Origin: Baffinella frigidus
Taxonomy: Eukaryota; Cryptophyceae; Cryptomonadales; Baffinellaceae
Direction of reading: 5' to 3'
DNA: 41,369 nucleotides
Assembly (NCBI GenBank): GCA_026770585.1
Contig: MU647639.1
Location: 32,538-73,906 of the forward strand
The notes beneath the pieces are model-generated. The model searched no databases. It was not told the origin of the DNA and saw nothing but the letters and a program-made list of their open reading frames with translations. How positions within the stretch are numbered: the stretch's first letter is position 1; each line of letters begins with the position of its first letter. Of the stretch, positions 36,465-41,369 are shown in pieces. A program made the position numbers and the translations under genes.

Positions 36465-37829
36465 CAGTGTCAGTATTATCGCCTGCATGTTGATTGGGTG
36501 CGTTTTTACGAATTTTTCGACGTGTGTGATGGTGGTGTGGTTCATGATAGAAATGATTTTCTTCCAGTGTTCTTGCCACGGGGACTTGTGTTGGTACGCA
36601 GCTGTGTACAACTGCATAATCTGCGGGTTTGTGACACTCTGACTGCGTGAGTGTGCGAACCCGACAAACGCGTCTGCGCGGAATTCGAGCATCTCGGGAA
36701 ATGGCTGCCTATGGAAGAGCATGCGTGAAATGACCGTGTCGATGACCTCGGTGTCGGGGTATGCGATGGTACACTCACAGACAGCCCTCGCGATGTCGTG
36801 TGAAACCATCTCTTGTAATACTCTCTCAATGTCTCGATCGGTTTCGAAGCGCTGGCAGCGCAGAAAGTAGAGCTTTTGCCGCAGCCAGATACACACGTTG
36901 TTGGGAAAGCGCACTCGCGAACACCACATGCGGAATTTGTCACGCGTTTCCTGTGTACTGGTCGAGCTCATGGCATGCTGTTTCTTCACATCGAGTGCTA
37001 CCAACCGTTCTCGCAAGCACGGTCTCCCACGCTGTAGCTGAACTGCCCGGAGCACCATACGAGATTGCATTGCAGTGCGATGTTCATAGTGGTAGCGCAC
37101 CTCTTTCTTGAAACTGCCACTGACTTGAAGGTGTTCCAACACCCACTTAATTCCTGGGAGATAGTCGACGAACTTACCGCGTTTGTCTACATAATGCCCC
37201 ACAAAATTCTGCGCTTTTCTGCCAACAGTTTCCTTCGGAAAAATAATCCTATAGTACTCAGTCACCGTGTAGTACTCAGTCACCGTGTCCAACATTGCTT
37301 GATTGTTGACAACACCAAGCACGAAAAGACGGGCCATGTGGGGTAGATCCAGGTTTATCTTGCATTGATCCAGAAGATCCTGGTAATGAACCATCACTGT
37401 AGGGATTGCCACTGGCTCTGCATCCAATACAAAGAACTGTAAAATTCGGATCCATGTAACCGCAGTGTTATCAAATATTTTCCCCACCTTGCTGCACACA
37501 CGCTCTATTTCTGATAACCGTTCCCAGTCGATAAATACACCTGGGAAAAGCGATTCGCCAAGAGACTTCACGTCAACCCCGTCGAGACTCAACAACACGC
37601 ACACTTTCAGTGAAACATCGTAATCATTTACATCCAGTCCTTGTTTCTCTCAGAACAGCACAAAATCACGTGCGATGACACCTGACTCTGGCTCGTGTGT
37701 CTTAGAACGGGATGAGTCTGACCCAGACACCCCATCCACAACACCGGAAACAACCACACTATCACAACCCGAATCACCCACGCCCAGGGATTTGATAACG
37801 GAATCGTCTGCCCGTTGATCCATGTTCAT
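36453..37829 (-). CDS. Protein of unknown function, probably the N-terminal part of the nuclease gene; frame interrupted by TGA at 37650-37652
   Basis: ATG 37829 opens a frame (MNMDQRADDSVIKSLGVGDS) that meets a TGA at codon 60 and then continues in the same frame (EKQGLDVNDYDVSLKV) to a TAA at 36455-36453. The listed start at GTG 37604 is therefore internal. The first about 60 residues are acidic, serine-rich and disordered. The remainder is soluble and helical, rich in R/V/F/L, with no recognised motif (for example IFPKETVGRKAQNFVGHYVD). A 96-nt candidate intron (37744-37649; TTTCCG|GTGTTG to TTTTGTGCTGTTCTGAG, phase 1) would remove the TGA. An 18-bp tandem duplication near 37270 doubles TVTEYY. 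It is convergent with nothing and overlaps no other gene. The best reading is a long N-terminal extension of the nuclease; a separate gene ending at 36453 is the alternative. Confidence 0.6.
37252..37287 (-). repeat. Exact 18-bp tandem duplication in coding sequence
   Basis: Two identical 18-bp units (37252-37269 and 37270-37287) encode TVTEYY twice on the minus strand and keep the frame. Confidence 0.95.
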
Positions 37830-37992
37830 TGGTGAAACTTCACACCATGACGGACTTCAAATACAAATGTCAACACATACAGTGCGTCTAAGATATATAA
37901 CAGTATTTAAACAAATTTTCACGGCCACCGTTACAGACGATTGAAACTACGCTCAGTCGCAAATCGTATACCCAGACCCCGTGCGGCAAATC
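37830..37992. promoter_or_regulatory. Divergent promoter region with a shared palindromic TATA element
   Basis: This 163-bp interval lies between the divergent starts 37829 (-) and 37993 (+). ATATATAA at 37893-37900 reads as a TATA-like box on both strands (TTATATAT on the other), and TATTTAAA at 37904-37911 is a second candidate for the + gene. No ORF is seen. Confidence 0.45.
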
Positions 37993-39627
37993 ATGCTTTC
38001 AACGCAAAAAGAAATGACTTTGCATGAGTATGGCGAAAGTCTCACGAAAAGCGCCAACTCAATCACACGCATTGCCAGCTTGGTAGCCTTCCGAGCATAC
38101 CAGCCCCCCAAGATTTCCATCGCAGCACAGTTGAACTCAACTGAGTACTACACAAAGAAGGAACCGTTTGTCATTACGATGACACCTGAGCAAATCGCAT
38201 TCGCGGCATTTCAGAGGCAGCTCACCACGAAAACGACAGACATGGAGGAATTTGGCGCAGGAACCGTGCTCGACACCGTCAACAACGCACTCAACGCCAT
38301 GGGTGGCATCATTGACACGCACGCCGCTGAAACCATTGATGGTCCGAAACAAATGGCAAACACCATGAACGTTTGCGCATGCATGTTCGAGAAGGCACAA
38401 TTTGAGGTCACTGAGGCAAAACTTTCTAAGGATGACCACCCGGATGATATCCCGCTTTGGAAAGGCAACGGCAAAATCCAATTGGCTTCGATCTCAGACA
38501 CCTGCTTCCAAGCCATGATGGGGCAAAACAAGATCGCTACCACGGATTTCACAACCGACCACCTCCATCAGGTGGAACAGCTCAGGGAGTACAAGAACAT
38601 GGTGGACGAAATCATTACCAACTGGGAATGCCAGTCTTACCAAGAGCCTTTCAACTTCACCACCACACGCCAATATCAAGATCGGATGACAACGGACCTC
38701 AAGCAGATCAGCGGTGACTTGTTCGAAGTAATCAAGATGGTTGGGGCAATGCCAGTCCCAGAGAACTCGACAGCGGGCATGGTGGATCAGTCAGTGGTCA
38801 TGAATGTTGCGATGAGGCTCTTAGTCGAGACCCACAAGTGTTACATGTCTCAGCCACTCAGTGACCAGCAGCATCAGTCCATCAAGACTTCGATCTGCGA
38901 GCTCGTCGCACTCATCACATCGCCATCAGGTGGCAGCGATCTCGAGATTTATGAGGAGCTCAAGAAGCATTTCACCATGCTGCTGCGCACCGTCAGCGGG
39001 ATGGAGCTCACTATCTCGGACATGAGGGATGGGATGGAGATCATTTCCGTGAAGGATACCACGGACACGCACACACCCCGTATCGAACTTCGCTATTGCG
39101 TGTCAAGGGCAGCACTGAACAAAAAACAGCAAGCAGAGGTGGAGAGGTACCTCCAGGTGGTGAAGCAAATCACCCCCTCACTGGAGCACAAACAGATGGT
39201 GCAGGCAGTCCCCCAGAGGCACCAGCTCAGGTACGCCCGCAAATACGCGGCGCCCATCGAGTCCACCGAGTCCATCGAGTCCATCGAGCCCATCGAGGAC
39301 ACCGAGTCCACCGAGTCCACCGGGGACGGGGACACCGAGTTCGTGCCGCTCGCCGAGGACATCGGGGACGTGCCGCTCGCCGAGGACATCGAGTCCGCCG
39401 AGGACGAGGACATCAAGACCGCCTTCCACGGGCCGCCGCGTCTGGATCCCATCGCAGGGCCAGTGTATGCCCCCCCCTCGGAAAACAACCAGCTGGGGGG
39501 AATCCAATTCTCCGGACGGTCCCAGCCGACGCAGCAGCCTACCGATGCCAAGCAGAGCAAGATGGCGGGGTTTTACGCGTTTGCTCGCAAGGCAGCGGGC
39601 AAGAAGCCTACGGAGCCGCATGCTTAG
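37993..39627 (+). CDS. Soluble protein of unknown function with acidic ESTES/EDI repeat tail
   Basis: 544 residues from ATG 37993 (the GTG at 37981 is in frame but unnecessary) to TAG. Residues 1-410 are a mixed helical domain without membrane segments, rich in methionine, threonine and glutamine (for example FVITMTPEQIAFAAFQRQL). Residues 418-475 are low-complexity acidic sequence built on S-T-E-S-I-E units and two DVPLAEDI/LAEDI units. The last about 65 residues are proline/glutamine-rich and end in a basic stretch (KQSKMAGFYAFARKAAGKKP) that could bind nucleic acid or act as a targeting signal. The layout (folded domain, acidic linker, basic tail) resembles that of the 8624 gene product. 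I do not recognise the family; a structural or tegument-like role is speculative. Confidence 0.75.
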   Translation: MLSTQKEMTLHEYGESLTKSANSITRIASLVAFRAYQPPKISIAAQLNSTEYYTKKEPFVITMTPEQIAFAAFQRQLTTKTTDMEEFGAGTVLDTVNNALNAMGGIIDTHAAETIDGPKQMANTMNVCACMFEKAQFEVTEAKLSKDDHPDDIPLWKGNGKIQLASISDTCFQAMMGQNKIATTDFTTDHLHQVEQLREYKNMVDEIITNWECQSYQEPFNFTTTRQYQDRMTTDLKQISGDLFEVIKMVGAMPVPENSTAGMVDQSVVMNVAMRLLVETHKCYMSQPLSDQQHQSIKTSICELVALITSPSGGSDLEIYEELKKHFTMLLRTVSGMELTISDMRDGMEIISVKDTTDTHTPRIELRYCVSRAALNKKQQAEVERYLQVVKQITPSLEHKQMVQAVPQRHQLRYARKYAAPIESTESIESIEPIEDTESTESTGDGDTEFVPLAEDIGDVPLAEDIESAEDEDIKTAFHGPPRLDPIAGPVYAPPSENNQLGGIQFSGRSQPTQQPTDAKQSKMAGFYAFARKAAGKKPTEPHA

Positions 39628-39672
39628 GCAGGGTTCGGGTGTGGTGTCTCTAGAACATAGGGTTCGGGAGGT

Positions 39673-39696
39673 GGGCGTGGTCTCGAGGCCACGCCC
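39673..39696. terminator. Near-perfect 24-bp inverted repeat between convergent genes
   Basis: GGGCGTGG (39673-39680) and CCACGCCC (39689-39696) are exact reverse complements, and the central CTCGAG is itself a palindrome, leaving one T-G mismatch pair. It lies between the ends of two convergent genes, where a transcript hairpin could help 3'-end formation; other roles are possible. Confidence 0.5.
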
Positions 39697-39759
39697 TCTG
39701 GTGGGGTGGTTATCAGTAAACAAACAATTGAAAAGTGTCACGAGTTCCTTTGAAAATCC

Positions 39760-39765
39760 TTTATT
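39760..39765 (-). terminator. AATAAA polyadenylation signal of the right-end minus gene
   Basis: On the minus strand CAAATAAAGG lies 7 nt after the TAA (39775-39773). The tight spacing matches the ankyrin gene and the intron-nested gene. Confidence 0.6.
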
Positions 39766-39772
39766 TGATAAT

Positions 39773-41368
39773 TTACACGAGCCTGCCTCTCTCACCCCTC
39801 GGCAGGCTTCGCTCAGCCGTCGCTGGGGGCCCGAGTCCACGCAACATGGCGCTCGCCGATTCCGATTCACCCGATTCAACCCCCGTGTATACGACGAGTG
39901 CGGTGGATGGCGACGATTCAACCGGCGTTGGGGATTTTTCGGAATCGCTCGAAGAGGACTCGGATTCGCTCGAAGACTCATCTTCCGGTGAGTTAACTTC
40001 TGCATTTTCCTTTGATGAATCGGATTCTCCATCAGAGATTTCATCTTCTTCGTCTGATTCTGAATCCTGCACGAACCCGCGGACGAGGGGTGCATCCTGC
40101 GGGAGAAACGGCATGAGCTCCATGCCCGTAGCCGGAGGCTCGCGTCTCCACATCTTCCCAGGAGCATGGGGTTTGCGGTGGACGGGGTGTGAGCCTTGGG
40201 TCCATCCTGCTTTATCCTCCTTCGCCGTTTCCGATGTGACGGACCCTTCACAATCGGAGCTGGTGGACTGTTCGCGTTTCTTGCACCTGTCAGCGTCACT
40301 GCGGTTCGGGTATCGTTGGCACCATTTGATCATGGGGAGTTCTTGCGCGCCGTGAAACCAAGCTTTGTCCTTGAGGGTGTTTTGCGCCTTCTCGAAGGCG
40401 GCTTTTGCGCCTGTCATGTACTCATGCCAGGGTGCTGACGCCCCATCCTTGTTTGGGTGGAAATAATGGAGGTTGTGGCATTCCTTGCAGTTTTTGCCCA
40501 GCTTGACACCTGTCCACATCCTGTTACTCCCATCATAACTTTGCCATTGTACGCCCGTGTCTGTTGTGATGACAAACAGTGGTTCGTATGCCAGGTCTGG
40601 GTTGACTGGGAGGACTAAGCAGAAGGCCAACGCGTATGTCGCGTATATCAAGCGTGTATTGAACGTGCCGCTCTCGTCATCTTTCCCGAGGGCAGAAAAC
40701 CACATGGGTATTCTGTACTCCTCTTCGCCGGTTGGGATGACAGGAGCCAAAACAATCGATACGGGTTCGGTGTCTCTGCAACCTTGTTCGACGTCGCCCC
40801 CCAGGGTCCTGGGGACCGGGTTGTCGCTGTTCTTGCCGCCTGTGGTATAGGCGGTAGGGAACCCTTGGGTGCACCTGAATATCCGCGTGTACACGGAATA
40901 CGGGGTCATGCTGCCCGGGGTGGTGTGCTCCGGGCAAACCCACCCACACGTTGGGAACTTGGCGCGGGATGTTTGTAGGCAGCCAGCGCAGATGTTATTA
41001 AGGCCCGTCCTGCCCCGCCTGCCGGTCGCCAAGTTGAAATTCTGGCAATCATTGTGTTTCCCCCCCACACAATGAAACTCGCGGCTGCCCGCATCGATGC
41101 TGTTGTTTGCCCGCTCGGGGGGGATCCCATCTGTGAACTCCCCCAACGCTGACTCCATTGCGTCCGGCCCGTTCCTGGTGACAGCGACCCTGAGTGCCGC
41201 GGTCGCAGCTGTTCTTTCGCCTTGGCTTTGAGCTGAGCTGATTTCGTTGATTTCGTGTTTAATAAACAGGATTGTCGGTGTCAGCCCGTGCGATCCCCAA
41301 GCCAGGACCAGATACGCCTTACTTCCAAATAAAGCATTGGGCTCTGCCCGCTGTGGTTCAAGGGGCCG
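39773..41368 (-). CDS. Cysteine/histidine-rich protein of unknown function with acidic serine tail (5' end outside window)
   Basis: The frame is open from the right edge of the window (41368) to TAA 39773, 531 residues visible. The ATG at 41158 is internal, because coding-like sequence (LTPTILFIKHEINEISSAQS) continues upstream of it without a stop. A central region carries several cysteine/histidine groups (FHCVGGKHNDC, ICAGC, CGWVCPEH, CKECHNLHYFH), consistent with one or more zinc-binding folds, followed by a predicted helical region (TGAKAAFEKAQNTLKDKAWF). The C-terminal about 150 residues are disordered, acidic and serine-rich (SDSEKSPTPVESS), a phosphorylation-prone tail like those of the two other charged proteins in the window. 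There is no signal peptide or membrane segment in the visible part. I do not recognise the family. Confidence 0.75.
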   Translation of the reverse strand, partial: RPLEPQRAEPNALFGSKAYLVLAWGSHGLTPTILFIKHEINEISSAQSQGERTAATAALRVAVTRNGPDAMESALGEFTDGIPPERANNSIDAGSREFHCVGGKHNDCQNFNLATGRRGRTGLNNICAGCLQTSRAKFPTCGWVCPEHTTPGSMTPYSVYTRIFRCTQGFPTAYTTGGKNSDNPVPRTLGGDVEQGCRDTEPVSIVLAPVIPTGEEEYRIPMWFSALGKDDESGTFNTRLIYATYALAFCLVLPVNPDLAYEPLFVITTDTGVQWQSYDGSNRMWTGVKLGKNCKECHNLHYFHPNKDGASAPWHEYMTGAKAAFEKAQNTLKDKAWFHGAQELPMIKWCQRYPNRSDADRCKKREQSTSSDCEGSVTSETAKEDKAGWTQGSHPVHRKPHAPGKMWRREPPATGMELMPFLPQDAPLVRGFVQDSESDEEDEISDGESDSSKENAEVNSPEDESSSESESSSSDSEKSPTPVESSPSTALVVYTGVESGESESASAMLRGLGPPATAERSLPRGERGRLV

Positions 41369-41369
41369 C

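Noticed and set aside
979-37652. Reassigned stop codons (alternative genetic code)
   Set aside because: Both TAA and TGA appear within frames, but TAA, TGA and TAG also end other well-bounded genes, often followed closely by AATAAA, so a wholesale reassignment does not fit.
39178-40299. 373-codon minus-strand ORF spanning both convergent genes
   Set aside because: It overlaps two better frames on opposite strands, crosses their 3' ends and reads as repetitive L-G-D sequence that is the complement of the ESTES repeats.
39096-40355. Plus-strand ORFs of 174-206 codons here
   Set aside because: They are R/H/P-rich or serine-rich frame shadows of the 37993 and 39773 genes.
41271-41331. Two AATAAA motifs on the + strand near the right end
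   Set aside because: They lie inside the minus-strand frame that stays open to the window edge, and no + strand gene precedes them at a suitable distance.
1-41369. tRNA, rRNA, CRISPR array, insertion sequence or bacterial promoter signals
   Set aside because: None was seen by eye on either strand: no cloverleaf-like GGTTCGA context, no spaced direct-repeat array, and no transposase-like protein.

Overview
What it is. The window looks like a stretch of a large, gene-dense, eukaryote-type DNA genome, most likely a nucleus-replicating double-stranded DNA virus of a protist or an integrated copy of one. A compact protist nuclear locus is the alternative. The supports are: genes packed on both strands with short gaps; TATA-like boxes about 30-60 nt before start codons; AATAAA/ATTAAA signals just after stop codons; and spliceosomal GT-AG introns. 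There is no bacterial operon layout, ribosome-binding site, tRNA, rRNA or CRISPR array. I see no capsid, terminase or polymerase gene, so the viral reading is an inference, and a mirusvirus-like assignment would be a guess.

Layout. 2-418 is the 3' end of a gene that starts outside the window. 562-8519 holds three + strand surface-protein genes: a very large RCC1/cysteine-rich protein broken by an in-frame TGA, a type I membrane protein with the same cysteine-rich modules, and a secretory-pathway protein with three C-terminal membrane helices. 8624-10507 is a highly charged protein with acidic repeats. 10782-32406 is best read as one giant spliced gene of about 21.6 kb that would encode a multi-pass, cysteine-rich membrane protein of about 6,640 residues. 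Its first two introns each carry an antisense gene. 32515-34098 (- strand) encodes a seven-helix membrane protein and an upstream signal-anchor/cysteine segment. 34223-34857 (-) is an ankyrin protein. 34956-37829 (-) is an XPG/FEN1-family nuclease with at least one certain intron and probably a long N-terminal extension. 37993-39627 (+) and 39773-41368 (-, 5' end outside the window) are convergent genes of unknown function with acidic, low-complexity tails.

How the pieces fit. Most of the window (562-8519, 10782-34098) encodes signal peptides, disulfide-rich ectodomains and membrane helices, so it is a surface or envelope protein cluster. The nuclease, ankyrin protein and charged proteins are intracellular. 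A repeated theme is that reading frames are interrupted (979, 18442, about 22690, 31148, about 32035, 37650) at places where a short phase-compatible intron of roughly 65-230 nt can be proposed. Three introns (11964-12623, 14349-14877, 36022-36105) are strongly supported by frame and protein continuity. The others are candidates that compete with nonsense mutation, frameshift, recoding or sequencing error.
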